DNA of 64,000 nt from Streptococcus sp. 29887 (GTDB taxonomy: Bacteria; Bacillota; Bacilli; Lactobacillales; Streptococcaceae): the NCBI RefSeq assembly GCF_032595075.1, contig NZ_CP118735.1, forward strand, positions 1,702,001 through 1,766,000, in the 5' to 3' direction. Shown one piece after another: positions 53,381-62,600 of the stretch (within the stretch, counting starts at the first letter, position 1; the number at the start of each line of letters is the position of its first letter). The translations under genes and the position numbers were made by a program. A model generated the notes under the pieces. The model saw only the letters and a program-made list of their open reading frames with translations, had not been told where the DNA came from and searched no databases.

Positions 53381-55717
53381 CTAATTATCAATTTTGACAT
53401 AACGACGATGTCCAGAATAAGAAAGGTAGGAAATCCACTGAAGCCCTTCCGCTTGAATAAGTTTATCATAGGTAATTGAACTACCACTTGTATAGTAGGT
53501 AATTTCAGCTGCCTGGATACTTGGTTGTGCTGTAACTGATACTCTCTTGGTCACTTGATAAACTCCTTGAGCTGCCAATCTTTGCTGTTCTGTCGCTGAG
53601 GAACCTAGATGTTGCTGAGTGTGTGTCGAACGCAATGCTTCTGTTCGGACATAGCGACGAGTACCACTGTAAGAAGGATAGGACAACCAACGGTAGCCAT
53701 CTGCCTCAACAACTTGGTCGTAGTTGATTTTTTCACCTTTTGTAAACTCAAATTGAGTTGGAGCTTGATTTTCTGCCTTGTTTTTTACTGGGACAGTTTT
53801 CGTAACGGTGTAGCTACCACTCTGGGAAAGAACTGTTTTCTGCTCATTCTTATTCTCGATTGGATCGGAAGCTGGTAGATTGGTTGTTGAGGCGGTCACA
53901 GCTGAGCTTGCGACCTGACCTAAATCTACATAGCGACGGGTGCCGCTATATGATAGATAAGAAATCCATTGATGACCGTCTGCTTCTAGCGTCTTGTCGT
54001 AATTGACCTTGTCGCCCTTTTCGAATGTAAATTGAGTTGGGGCAATTGCCTTGGCTTCATTTTTCACCGCAACCTGTTTGTTAAAGTGATAGCTACCACG
54101 GCTGGCTAGTTTTTCTGCCTGTGGAGCGGGAGTGGGCTGACTAGCCACCGGAGGGGTGCTTGGTACTGGTTGACTAGGGGCTGTTGCAGCTGAACTTGCA
54201 ACCTGACCTAAATCGACATAGCGACGGGTGCCACTATAGGATAGATAAGAAATCCATTGATGACCGTCTGCTTCTAGCGTCTTGTCGTAATTGACCTTGT
54301 CGCCCTTTTCGAATGTGAATTGGGTTGGCGCGGTTAGCTTGGCTTCATTTTTCACCGCAACCTGTTTGCTAAAGTGATAGCTACCACGGCTGGCTAGGTT
54401 TTCTGACTGCGGAGCGGGAGTGGACTGACTAGTCACCGGAGGGGGGCTTGGGGCTGGTTGACTAGGGGCCGTTGCAACTGAACTTGCTACCTGACCTAAA
54501 TCTACATAGCGACGGGTACCGCTATAGGATAGATAAGAAATCCATTGATGACCGTCTGCTTCTAGCGTCTTGTCGTAATTGACCTTGTCGCCCTTTTCGA
54601 ATGTAAATTGAGTTGGGGCACCTGCCTTGGCTTCATTTTTCACCGCGACCTGTTTACTAAAGTGATAGCTACCACGGCTGGCTAGTTTTTCTACCTGCGG
54701 AGATGGATTTGACTGACTAGTCACTGGAGGGGGGCTTGTTACCGGTTGACTAGGGGCGGTCGCAGGTGAACTTGCAACCTGACCTAAATCTACATAGCGA
54801 CGGGTACCACTATAGGATAGATAAGAAATCCATTGATGTCCATCTGCTACTAGCGTCTTGTCGTAATTGACCTTGTCGCCCTTTTCAAATGTAAATTGAG
54901 TTGGCGCGGTTAGCTTGGCTTCATTTTTCACCGCGACCTGTTTGCTAAAGTGATAGCTACCACGGCTGGCTAGTTTTTCTAACTGCGGAGTTGGATTTGA
55001 CTGACTAGTCACTGGAGGGGGGCTTGTTACTGGTTGACTAGGGGCCGTTGCAGGTGAACTTGCGACCTGACCCAAATCTACATAGCGACGGGTACCACTA
55101 TAGGATAGATAAGAAATCCACTGATGTCCATCTACCTCTAGTTTTTTATCATAATTAACTTTGTCACCCACCTGTGCATAAAAGGCTACTGGAGCAGTTT
55201 TACTTGGTTGGTTTTTGACAGCTGTTTCCTTCTCGTAGATGTATTGTCCTTGAGGTGCTAATTCGGCAACTGGTTCTTCTACAGCCACTGCTGTAGTTTG
55301 CGGAAGCTCCACTGCAGGACTTGACTGAACAGCTACTTCCTGGTTAGTAGGAGTTACTGCTTGTTCTGTACGTGCTTCTTCTGAAGATGATTGACTGTTT
55401 GAAGCTGGTTCTTCACCCGTCTGACTTGTGAGAACCATCGGAACCTGCTCGCCCTCCACCTTACTTGTCTGAGCGGTCACTTCCTTTGTTTCTACGGCAA
55501 CTTGATTTGAAAGAGAGTTTGTCTTATCAACCTGACTACTCTCTTGGACTTGTACCAGCGGTAGGTTACTTGATGCAACTGTCCCTACTTGCTCATCAGC
55601 CTTTACATCCTGTAGCCCAAAGACCAAACTGGTTCCAATCAGTACTGAAGCAGCACCTAGAGAATACTTACGAATAGAAAAATTTTGTTTTTCTTGACCA
55701 AATCTTGTGCGACGCAT
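53381..55717 (-). CDS. YSIRK-type secreted surface protein with seven SH3_5 domains
   Basis: 778 aa. Signal peptide of the YSIRK kind (FSIRKYSLGAAS at 13-24), cleavage near A40, then about 115 residues rich in Ser, Thr, Gln and Val. Seven SH3_5-like modules start near residues 157, 253, 349, 445, 541, 634 and 717, each with VNYDK...DGHQWISYLSYSGTRRYV. Modules 1-5 are joined by Pro/Ser linkers. SH3_5 modules bind peptidoglycan. There is no catalytic domain and no LPXTG, so retention is probably through the SH3 modules. Related in style to Bsp/LytF-type proteins. Confidence 0.88.
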   Translation of the reverse strand: MRRTRFGQEKQNFSIRKYSLGAASVLIGTSLVFGLQDVKADEQVGTVASSNLPLVQVQESSQVDKTNSLSNQVAVETKEVTAQTSKVEGEQVPMVLTSQTGEEPASNSQSSSEEARTEQAVTPTNQEVAVQSSPAVELPQTTAVAVEEPVAELAPQGQYIYEKETAVKNQPSKTAPVAFYAQVGDKVNYDKKLEVDGHQWISYLSYSGTRRYVDLGQVASSPATAPSQPVTSPPPVTSQSNPTPQLEKLASRGSYHFSKQVAVKNEAKLTAPTQFTFEKGDKVNYDKTLVADGHQWISYLSYSGTRRYVDLGQVASSPATAPSQPVTSPPPVTSQSNPSPQVEKLASRGSYHFSKQVAVKNEAKAGAPTQFTFEKGDKVNYDKTLEADGHQWISYLSYSGTRRYVDLGQVASSVATAPSQPAPSPPPVTSQSTPAPQSENLASRGSYHFSKQVAVKNEAKLTAPTQFTFEKGDKVNYDKTLEADGHQWISYLSYSGTRRYVDLGQVASSAATAPSQPVPSTPPVASQPTPAPQAEKLASRGSYHFNKQVAVKNEAKAIAPTQFTFEKGDKVNYDKTLEADGHQWISYLSYSGTRRYVDLGQVASSAVTASTTNLPASDPIENKNEQKTVLSQSGSYTVTKTVPVKNKAENQAPTQFEFTKGEKINYDQVVEADGYRWLSYPSYSGTRRYVRTEALRSTHTQQHLGSSATEQQRLAAQGVYQVTKRVSVTAQPSIQAAEITYYTSGSSITYDKLIQAEGLQWISYLSYSGHRRYVKIDN
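53913..55210 (-). repeat. Tandem 288-bp coding repeats in the SH3 protein
   Basis: The anchor ACCTGACC recurs at 53913, 54201, 54489, 54777 and 55065 (ACCTGACC or ACCTGACCC), exactly 288 bp (96 codons) apart. Units are nearly identical in the SH3 part and vary more in the Pro/Ser linker. Copy number is likely to change by recombination. Confidence 0.92.
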
Positions 55718-55755
55718 AAATCATATCCTACCTTTCTGTTATCCTTTTCACTTAT

Positions 55756-55825
55756 ATTATATACTTATCCATGTCATAAAACAAGTAAAAATTGTAACAT
55801 TCGTAATATTTTTGTAACATTTGTA
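55756..55825 (-). promoter_or_regulatory. Promoter of the SH3 protein with two direct repeats upstream
   Basis: Minus strand -10 TATAAT (55756-55761), 17 bp, weak -35 TTGTTT (55779-55784). Upstream, TTGTAACATTCGTA (55792-55805) and TTGTAACATTTGTA (55812-55825) repeat with a 20-bp period, two helical turns, suggesting an activator such as a response regulator. Confidence 0.6.
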
Positions 55826-55923
55826 CCGAGAAAGAAATATTTATCTCCCCTATCTATACTATTCGCAAAAAATACAAAAAAATGATGAAAAATAAGATAT
55901 TTTTTTAATTTTCTTCAAAATAT

Positions 55924-55957
55924 AAAAACCTTGTCTGAATACACTTCAAACAAGGTA
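55924..55957 (-). terminator. Terminator of the anti-sigma gene
   Basis: Minus strand: ACCTTGT and ACAAGGT pair around a loop of about 17 nt, followed by TTTTTA. Confidence 0.7.
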
Positions 55958-55968
55958 CTAGCCATCTG

Positions 55969-56949
55969 CTATTCGAAATCTAATCGATAGTAGGGTTGAT
56001 TTGGAGTTGAAGCACCAATACTTGACGCATAAATCCAGTCCTTACCCTCCAACTGTGCAAAGTCTTCTGCCTTCCCTGTTAGGATAATGCCTGCAAATTC
56101 TAACTTATCAATCTCTTCTTGTTTAGAGAAGTCCGTTTTACCAAATTTGTCCAAGAAAGTTTTGACATCTGTGACGAGTGCGTATTCCCCTAAATAATGA
56201 TTATACTGTTCAGCCATTTTTTTCATAGGTGTTAAAGGATTCCATGCAGCTACTTCTGTTGGTAATTCAGCATCTGGTTCATAAACCTTTATAGCCTCTC
56301 CTTGAAAACCAAACAACTGATCAATGCGAAAATCAGCTGTGTTCTCCTTAGAAGCTGTTCCAATCCAGTACCAATTCTTTTTCAAATTTTGAGGAAGCAT
56401 GGTCTGCAAGTCTCCAAAACTATATTTTTTATCAAAAGTGATGGCTACTTCTACTAGCTGATTGGGCATGTCTTTCACTAAAGAAAGTTCTTGACTTGGA
56501 ACCCTTGCAAAGTCATCTGTGTCAACTTTCTCCGTATTATAGAAGAGAGGGAGTTTTGACCAGGTTTGACGATCATAGGCAATTTCTCCCTTATAAGAAG
56601 GTCCATCCTGAGAAAAATTCAAATACGTTCCCAACCAATCATAGTGGTATTCATAGTCCCCAAAGGCAACTGGAACTCCTGCCAAGTCTTTGTGGCGATC
56701 TGCATGGACAGCTCCAGCAAATAGAGAGGTCGCTTTATAATAGTAGGTTGAGTATTCAATGTTTGGATAGGCAACTTGTGACAATAATTCGTGTTCTTGA
56801 TAGATTTTTTCACCATTATTGGCAGTCAAAATCTGCAAGGTCTTCAAGGTCGCCCCCGTTATCAGCAAGAGCCCTAATATAGATAGACCAACCGTTTTCC
56901 ATAAGTGTTTTTTCTTACTTTTCTTTGTTGCAATTTCAAAAGTTTTCAT
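55969..56949 (-). CDS. Anti-sigma factor / sigma-regulator membrane protein
   Basis: 326 aa from ATG 56949 (GAAAGGG seven nt upstream), overlapping the end of the sigma gene. A short basic cytoplasmic segment (KTFEIATKKSKKKH) is followed by one membrane helix (about 16-38) and a large extracytoplasmic domain. This matches the Sigma_reg_N/Sigma_reg_C type of regulator that holds an ECF factor at the membrane. The external domain has few Cys and may sense envelope stress (inference). Confidence 0.8.
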   Translation of the reverse strand: MKTFEIATKKSKKKHLWKTVGLSILGLLLITGATLKTLQILTANNGEKIYQEHELLSQVAYPNIEYSTYYYKATSLFAGAVHADRHKDLAGVPVAFGDYEYHYDWLGTYLNFSQDGPSYKGEIAYDRQTWSKLPLFYNTEKVDTDDFARVPSQELSLVKDMPNQLVEVAITFDKKYSFGDLQTMLPQNLKKNWYWIGTASKENTADFRIDQLFGFQGEAIKVYEPDAELPTEVAAWNPLTPMKKMAEQYNHYLGEYALVTDVKTFLDKFGKTDFSKQEEIDKLEFAGIILTGKAEDFAQLEGKDWIYASSIGASTPNQPYYRLDFE

Positions 56950-57439
56950 ATTCATACCCTTTCTCTTTTAAGTTTTTTGCTAGAAGTTTTCGACCGCGGT
57001 AAAGATTGATTTTCACCAAACTCTGACTATATCCTAAGATATGGGCAATCTCTTTGACACTCATATCCTGAAAATAATAAAGGTCAATGACATGCTGATA
57101 CTTGGATGGTAAGTCTGCGACCGCCTGATAGAGTTCGTCATAGCCTTCTTGGTCATAAACCAAAACCTTTTCGCTGGCAAAAAATTCCCTTTGTAGAATT
57201 TCATGATAGTGCTTGTCCCTCCTGTATTTGTCGATGTAGGCTCTAACTGCCGAACGATAAAGCCAGGCTCGTAATTTGTCAAAAGGAAGGACAAGTTCTG
57301 CTTCTAAGATTTTCACCAGTACATCCTGGGCTATATCCTGACTATCTGCAAATGTGGCGCCTGATTTTTGCAGGTAGTAGGAAATCTCCTCGGCAATACC
57401 GATGACTTCTTTTTCATATTCATCTAATTTGATGCTCAT
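56936..57439 (-). CDS. ECF-type RNA polymerase sigma factor
   Basis: 167 aa. Region 2 at about residues 20-85 (DSQDIAQDVLVKILEAE, FDKLRAWLYRSAVRAYIDKYRR) and region 4 at about 108-155 (LPSKYQHVIDLYYFQDMSVKEIAHILGYSQSLVKINLYRGRK). Starts 19 nt after the -10 of an ECF-type promoter, so probably autoregulated. SD AAGGAGG lies very close to the ATG. ECF factors are rare in streptococci. Co-transcribed with its anti-sigma gene. Confidence 0.88.
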   Translation of the reverse strand: MSIKLDEYEKEVIGIAEEISYYLQKSGATFADSQDIAQDVLVKILEAELVLPFDKLRAWLYRSAVRAYIDKYRRDKHYHEILQREFFASEKVLVYDQEGYDELYQAVADLPSKYQHVIDLYYFQDMSVKEIAHILGYSQSLVKINLYRGRKLLAKNLKEKGYEYENF

Positions 57440-57457
57440 CTCCTCCTTTCACTAATA

Positions 57458-57484
57458 TAACGAATGGAATTCTATTTGGTTACA
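57458..57484 (-). promoter_or_regulatory. ECF-type promoter of the sigma/anti-sigma operon
   Basis: Minus strand TGTAAC (57479-57484), exactly 16 bp, CGTTA (57458-57462). This resembles Bacillus ECF promoters (TGAAAC, N16, CGT), not a vegetative promoter. Confidence 0.7.
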
Positions 57485-57518
57485 CATTTTTTTAAAATAT
57501 TATATCCCTTACCGTATT

Positions 57519-57550
57519 AAAAAAGCAACCTCCGAAGAAGTTGCTTAATA
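57519..57550 (-). terminator. Terminator of ppc
   Basis: Minus strand: AGCAAC and GTTGCT with inner CTTC/GAGG pairing, followed by TTTTTT. Confidence 0.8.
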
Positions 57551-57553
57551 AAA

Positions 57554-60250
57554 TTAACCAGAATTTCGTAAACCTGTCGCCACACCGTTGATGGTGATGT
57601 GGATGAGGTTTTCTTGTTCCTTACTGAGTTCTCCACGACGAAGGCGGTTAATCAGTTCAATCTGAATATAGTTGAGGACGTTGAAATATGGCATACGGTA
57701 GTCTAGACTGGCCTTGAGGAAAGGAAGTTCTGCCAGTAGCGCATCATTTTGCTCAATAGACAGGATAACATCCTTGGTCAACTGCCATTCATCTAAAATA
57801 ATATGGAAGATATTTCTTACTTCCTCGCTCTCGCACATTTTCGCATACTCAAAGGCGATGTTCATGTTGGATTTGGACAGAACCATGTCCACATTCGATA
57901 GGAGTGAACGGAAGAATGGCCAGCTTTCATACATTTTCTGTAATTTTGCTAAGTTGGCTGGGTCCTTGTCAATAAAGCGTTTAAAGCTGGAGCCTACTCC
58001 GTACCAACCAGGAAGCATGACGCGGTTTTGCGACCATGAGAATACCCAAGGAATGGCACGAAGTCCACCGATTTCTGTAATGGTTTTACGAGCTGCTGGA
58101 CGAGAACCGATATTTAGACTAGATACCTCACGAATTGGACTTGCTGCAAAGAAGTAATCGTAGAAATGAGGATTGTTAAAGACTAAGTCACGATAGATCG
58201 AGTAGCTATCCGCCACAATGGCGTCCATGGTTTCACGGTAACCATCAATCTCATTTGGATTGGTAATCATTTGGGTAATCATGCGGTCAAGAGTTGCTGA
58301 TACCAGCATTTCCAAATTGTAGTAAGCAGCATCCTTGTTACCGTACTTGTTACCAATCACTTCCCCCTGTTCTGTCAGACGAAGGCGGTCTTTGATGGAA
58401 CCAAATGGTTGTGAAGTAATGGCATCATAGGATGGACCGCCACCACGACCAACGGTACCACCACGACCATGGAAGAAGGTAATATGAACACCAAATTCTT
58501 GACCGATTTGTGTCAATTCATTCTGAGCCTTGTAGAGTGTCCAACCAGATGAGAGATAGCCTCCATCCTTATTGGAATCCGAGTAGCCTAGCATGATTTC
58601 TTGATAATATTTATTGCCCGCAATCCAACGTTTAGCCAAATCAAGTTGCAGGTATTGGCGCATGGTTGCTGAAGCATTGTCTAAGTCCTCGATGGTTTCA
58701 AAGAGTGGAACAATCTGCACACGCGCCTTGTCCATATCGACCAAGCCAACTTCTTTCAAGAGCACGGCGAGTTCTAACAAGTCAGACACACTCTCAGAAT
58801 GAGAGATAATGTGTTGTTTGATGATCTCCTCACCAAGTTTGTCTTTCAATTCACGGGCTGCTGCAAAAATAGCCAATTCTTTTTGCAATTGCTCCGACTT
58901 AGGAACATGGGTAGCAGAAAGAATACGCGGATCTGTTTCCAACTGTTTCAAGAGAACATGGCATTTGGCTTCCTCAGACAAACTAGAGTAATTTTCGACA
59001 ATGCGGGCTGAAGCCAAGAGTTCTGCTACACTTGCCTCGTGAATAGAAGAGTCCTGACGCATATCAATACTTGCCAGGTAGAAACCAAAGGCCTCCACTG
59101 CTTCCAGCAATTCTGTAAAATCACCCTTGATCAAGGCGTTTGCCTTATTGTCAATCAAGGACTGTTTAATAGCAAGCAAGTCTTCTTTGAATTCAGTGAC
59201 ATTGGCGTAGCGAACATCCGAAGGCTTATTATCCACCAAATAATCGCGCGTATTGGCCAATTTCATCTGAATATAATGAAAGGCACGACGGTAAGGTTCA
59301 TGTTCACGGTAGACAGAACTGTCTTCAGATTTCTCAGCCAGCATTTTGACTGCTGTTGATACCTTGACAATAGAAGTAGACAGAGAGAAATTACGGTAGA
59401 GTTTATGGAGTTGCTCATCGTAGTAATTCATGATGACTTGACACTGGGTCAAGGCTGACAATTTCAGTGTTTCTGCCGTTACAAATGGATTGCCATCTCG
59501 GTCACCACCGATCCACATGCCCATGGTAATGGGGCGAGGATTGTTGAGCTCAATGCCTTTTTCTGCAGCCAAGCGCTTGTACTCACCTTGTAACTTGGTT
59601 ACGGCCTTGATAAAGGAAGAATTATAGTATTCCATAACGTTGGTGATTTCGTTGGTTACCTTCAACTTCTTCTCGCGAATCATATCCGTTTGCATGATGA
59701 TTTCAATGTAGCAACGAAGTTGGTCTTCCCACTTAGTTTTGTTCAGCAAGCCCATTTTCACATCACGGTAGCGACGAAGCAACTCATGGATATGTTTGGT
59801 CAAGTCCAACATAGATTGACGTTGCACCTGGGTTGGATGGGCTGTCAAAACGGGTACAACATTGAGTTTTTCCAAAATTTCTGCCGCATTTTCCTGCTTG
59901 GCCACCATGTCAATAGTCGTTGAGATTTTCCCAAGATAATCTTGGTCGATATTATTCTGGTGGTTGATTTCATAGGCCAAATCCACATCTTCTGAAATGT
60001 TAATCAGCAAAGGAAGGACAGCGAAGTAACGAGAAATGACTGCTAATTCTTCGTTATTTAATTGACCAATAATCGCAATCAAGGACTGGTAATCATCCTC
60101 ACGAGAAAGCTGGGACAATTCAATAATCTTATTGAAGGTTTCCTGGGGCATCATCTGAGCCGCCACTTCTTCAAGGATAGTCGTTAAAATCGCAATTTCT
60201 TCTTGAATGGTTTCTTTGTTGTTATAGTTTTCTAGTTTTTGGATAGACAT
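57554..60250 (-). CDS. ppc: Phosphoenolpyruvate carboxylase
   Basis: 898 aa. Catalytic His in [22 protein letters not shown], and the Gly-rich loop [18 protein letters not shown]; the C-terminus ends [11 protein letters not shown], which is essential in the family. Makes oxaloacetate from PEP and bicarbonate for aspartate synthesis. Follows ftsW by 19 nt, the usual streptococcal order. Confidence 0.97.
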   Translation of the reverse strand: MSIQKLENYNNKETIQEEIAILTTILEEVAAQMMPQETFNKIIELSQLSREDDYQSLIAIIGQLNNEELAVISRYFAVLPLLINISEDVDLAYEINHQNNIDQDYLGKISTTIDMVAKQENAAEILEKLNVVPVLTAHPTQVQRQSMLDLTKHIHELLRRYRDVKMGLLNKTKWEDQLRCYIEIIMQTDMIREKKLKVTNEITNVMEYYNSSFIKAVTKLQGEYKRLAAEKGIELNNPRPITMGMWIGGDRDGNPFVTAETLKLSALTQCQVIMNYYDEQLHKLYRNFSLSTSIVKVSTAVKMLAEKSEDSSVYREHEPYRRAFHYIQMKLANTRDYLVDNKPSDVRYANVTEFKEDLLAIKQSLIDNKANALIKGDFTELLEAVEAFGFYLASIDMRQDSSIHEASVAELLASARIVENYSSLSEEAKCHVLLKQLETDPRILSATHVPKSEQLQKELAIFAAARELKDKLGEEIIKQHIISHSESVSDLLELAVLLKEVGLVDMDKARVQIVPLFETIEDLDNASATMRQYLQLDLAKRWIAGNKYYQEIMLGYSDSNKDGGYLSSGWTLYKAQNELTQIGQEFGVHITFFHGRGGTVGRGGGPSYDAITSQPFGSIKDRLRLTEQGEVIGNKYGNKDAAYYNLEMLVSATLDRMITQMITNPNEIDGYRETMDAIVADSYSIYRDLVFNNPHFYDYFFAASPIREVSSLNIGSRPAARKTITEIGGLRAIPWVFSWSQNRVMLPGWYGVGSSFKRFIDKDPANLAKLQKMYESWPFFRSLLSNVDMVLSKSNMNIAFEYAKMCESEEVRNIFHIILDEWQLTKDVILSIEQNDALLAELPFLKASLDYRMPYFNVLNYIQIELINRLRRGELSKEQENLIHITINGVATGLRNSG

Positions 60251-60269
60251 TTCTACTCTCTTTCCTTAT

Positions 60270-61484
60270 TTAGCCGATTGTCCGTTCAATCTCTTCTTCA
60301 ATCAATTTACGCTTCTCGTTGGCATCGATATTGAGGACAAAGGCAATGCCAATCGAAATAATGAGTAGGCTAGACCCTCCTTGCGATAGGAAGGGGAAGG
60401 TCACTCCCGTCGCAGGAATAATACCTGCAATTCCACCAATGTTGACAAAGGTCTGAATGAGGAGCATTCCTGCCACACCCAAGGCCATCATGGAATTAAA
60501 TGGACTGCGGGCACGAACACCTACAATGATAATGCGAATGATGAGGAAGAAAAGCAGGGCCAAAATCAAGCTAGCACCCACAAATCCCAACTCTTCAATC
60601 ACAATGGAAAACACAAAGTCTGTCTGCGCTTCTGGTAGATATCCCTTTTTCTCAATGGAGTTCCCCAAACCGCGACCCAACCAGCCACCATTACTCATGG
60701 CATAGAAGGAATGGGTCAACTGCAACCCTGCCCCCGTGGCATTGCCAAAAGGGTCAAAAAAGGCTGCGAAACGACGGGCGATATAGCCAAACAGAGGAAT
60801 TTTCTCAACTGTTTCCACACCAAGAACAAAGATTGTTCCCAGAACAAAGCCTGACACTGCAACGATACTCAAAACCGCTGTCAAAAACCAACGATAAGCA
60901 ATACCACTGACACTAATCATAATCACCATAATCAAGACGACAATGGTTGCATTTCCCAAGTCAGGCAAGGTTGCCACCATAGCTAACAAGAGGAGGCTGA
61001 CCACACGCCAATCGGTAAATTCCCTAGGGATCCAGCTCCCCTGTATTAGAGCCTGGTAGTCATAGGTCCGAATATCAGCCTGCTGTTTGGCAAATTCGTG
61101 AGCCAAATACCAGATGATAATCAACTTGAGGTATTCGGCAGGCTGTAAATTACCAGCTCCAGGTAAGGGAATCCAACCGTGGGCCCCATTGATGGGCGGA
61201 AACAATCGAGAAATGGCTAAGAGAAACACCTCGAATAAAATAACTGAGTAAATGACAGCCTTCCTTCTCAAAAAGCTTAATTTCATACGGTAAATCGTAT
61301 AGATAGCAAAGAGGCTGACACCCCAGAACAGCGATTGGTTAATGACTGTTCTAAAAGGATCCCTCCCATTGATAATTTGCGTGGCACTGGTTGTTGAATA
61401 GACGATTATCAACCCTATCACAGATAAAATTAGATAGGGAATGAGAATGGAATAGTTCAATAACTGCCGTTTGTCAATCTTCAT
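60270..61484 (-). CDS. ftsW: Peptidoglycan glycosyltransferase FtsW
   Basis: 404 aa SEDS protein with about ten helices. Conserved phrases: PPINGAHGWIPLPGAGNLQPAEYLKL, LPDLGNATIV, FSIVIEELGFVGA and TGVTFPFLSQGGSSL. Polymerises septal glycan with its class b PBP partner. Adjacent to ppc. Confidence 0.95.
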   Translation of the reverse strand: MKIDKRQLLNYSILIPYLILSVIGLIIVYSTTSATQIINGRDPFRTVINQSLFWGVSLFAIYTIYRMKLSFLRRKAVIYSVILFEVFLLAISRLFPPINGAHGWIPLPGAGNLQPAEYLKLIIIWYLAHEFAKQQADIRTYDYQALIQGSWIPREFTDWRVVSLLLLAMVATLPDLGNATIVVLIMVIMISVSGIAYRWFLTAVLSIVAVSGFVLGTIFVLGVETVEKIPLFGYIARRFAAFFDPFGNATGAGLQLTHSFYAMSNGGWLGRGLGNSIEKKGYLPEAQTDFVFSIVIEELGFVGASLILALLFFLIIRIIIVGVRARSPFNSMMALGVAGMLLIQTFVNIGGIAGIIPATGVTFPFLSQGGSSLLIISIGIAFVLNIDANEKRKLIEEEIERTIG

Positions 61485-61594
61485 TTATAATCCAACCTTC
61501 TTTCGAGTACTGGGTTCTATTATAGCATACTTTACTATAAATTACCCAGTAGGGTCTATAAAGTAAAGACATCTTTCGGAAATCTACCTTAGCA

Positions 61595-61622
61595 CAAAAA
61601 AGAGGGGACCTCCCCTCCTTCC
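61595..61622 (-). terminator. Terminator of the DUF4430 lipoprotein gene
   Basis: Minus strand GC-rich hairpin (AGGGGA/TCCCCT) followed by TTTTTT. Confidence 0.75.
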
Positions 61623-61623
61623 A

Positions 61624-61989
61624 TTATTCAAATGTTTCAAGATAAAATTCAATCTTATCGCCAGCAGCTAGTTTCAGCTCTTCTGCCCCCTTGTCTGCCA
61701 TTTGATTATTGATTTTATACATCCAGTAGGTATTAGTACTTGGATTTTGACTAACACCATCAATAGCTGTTACCATGCCATTATCTTCTTCTACTTGATG
61801 GTAGTCCTCTAAAACATCCATGACACTATCGCCCTGCTCAGCCTGCACTTCCTGGCTAGCTGTTTTACCGTCTTTGGTAATTTGCAAAGTGACTGTTATC
61901 TTGGTTTCAGCTTGTTCTACAGGATTTGCCTGACACGCAGCTAGAACCATTGTCATAAGAAATGTAACAATAAGAAATATTCGTTTCAT
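61624..61989 (-). CDS. DUF4430 lipoprotein
   Basis: 121 aa. Signal peptide with lipobox VLAAC at C19. A single DUF4430 domain follows, with VTLQITKDGKTASQEVQAEQGDSVMDVLED and NTYWMYKINNQMADKGAEELKLAAGDKIEF, a fold shared with the beta-domain of transcobalamin/intrinsic-factor proteins. It overlaps the ECF S-component gene by four nt (ATGA), so it is probably the capture protein for that importer. Ligand unknown. Confidence 0.85.
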   Translation of the reverse strand: MKRIFLIVTFLMTMVLAACQANPVEQAETKITVTLQITKDGKTASQEVQAEQGDSVMDVLEDYHQVEEDNGMVTAIDGVSQNPSTNTYWMYKINNQMADKGAEELKLAAGDKIEFYLETFE

Positions 61990-62489
61990 TTATAAAATCT
62001 CCTAAAAATGTAGTCAATAATGGGATAGAACAAGAACGTCGAAATCGCATGAAGGCTATCAAAGAATAAACCATTGAACCAGAAGATAAGAGGTGACAAA
62101 CCAAATTGCCAAGCAGACAAGATACTAATAATCAGGCCATAAACATAGACCAATAGAGCAGCTAGCATTGACTGTGGCCAGATAGACAATCGCTCCTTGT
62201 GCACCAAAGGCCTCACCAAGCACCACCAAAGCAGCTGAACTAGACCGAAGCTAAGCACTTGCCACAGGACTACCGGTCCAAAACCAAAGAGAAGCCCACT
62301 TCCAACCATAGTTAAGGTCATAACCAGCCAAGCATCCATCAAGCCCATAAAAGAAAGACTAACAAGGAATATTGCTGTCAAGGGTTTAATATTTGGAAAA
62401 GCACCAAAAACAATCCGTAGCACGATGGTTAAGGAAGATAATAGCACTACTCTACTCAAGCGTTTCACTGTATCATGATATTTACCCAT
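61986..62489 (-). CDS. ECF-transporter substrate-binding (S) component
   Basis: 167 aa, about five or six helices, with the pattern VLLSSLTIVLRIVFGAFPNIKPLTAIFLVSLSFMG that marks S components. Works with the shared EcfAA'T energy module encoded elsewhere. The paired DUF4430 lipoprotein hints at a cofactor such as a corrinoid, which queG would also need; this is speculation. Confidence 0.82.
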   Translation of the reverse strand: MGKYHDTVKRLSRVVLLSSLTIVLRIVFGAFPNIKPLTAIFLVSLSFMGLMDAWLVMTLTMVGSGLLFGFGPVVLWQVLSFGLVQLLWWCLVRPLVHKERLSIWPQSMLAALLVYVYGLIISILSAWQFGLSPLIFWFNGLFFDSLHAISTFLFYPIIDYIFRRFYK

Positions 62490-62564
62490 ATAGCTTTAGA
62501 CTACCCTATTATAGCTCATCTGTCAATAGTATCTACCTCACATCCTCTTTTCAATATTATTTTT

Positions 62565-62600
62565 TTGATTTTTTTTACTATTTAAGATAAAATAATAGGG
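62565..62600 (+). promoter_or_regulatory. Promoter of the GH25 gene; predicted leaderless start
   Basis: TTGATT (62565-62570), 17 bp, TAAAAT (62588-62593). The predicted start at about 62600-62601 coincides with the ATG at 62601. Only GGG, directly adjacent to the ATG, could act as an SD. Confidence 0.5.

Noticed and set aside
53913..55210. CRISPR or intergenic satellite
   Set aside because: The 288-bp repeats are in frame within one coding sequence and encode SH3 modules.
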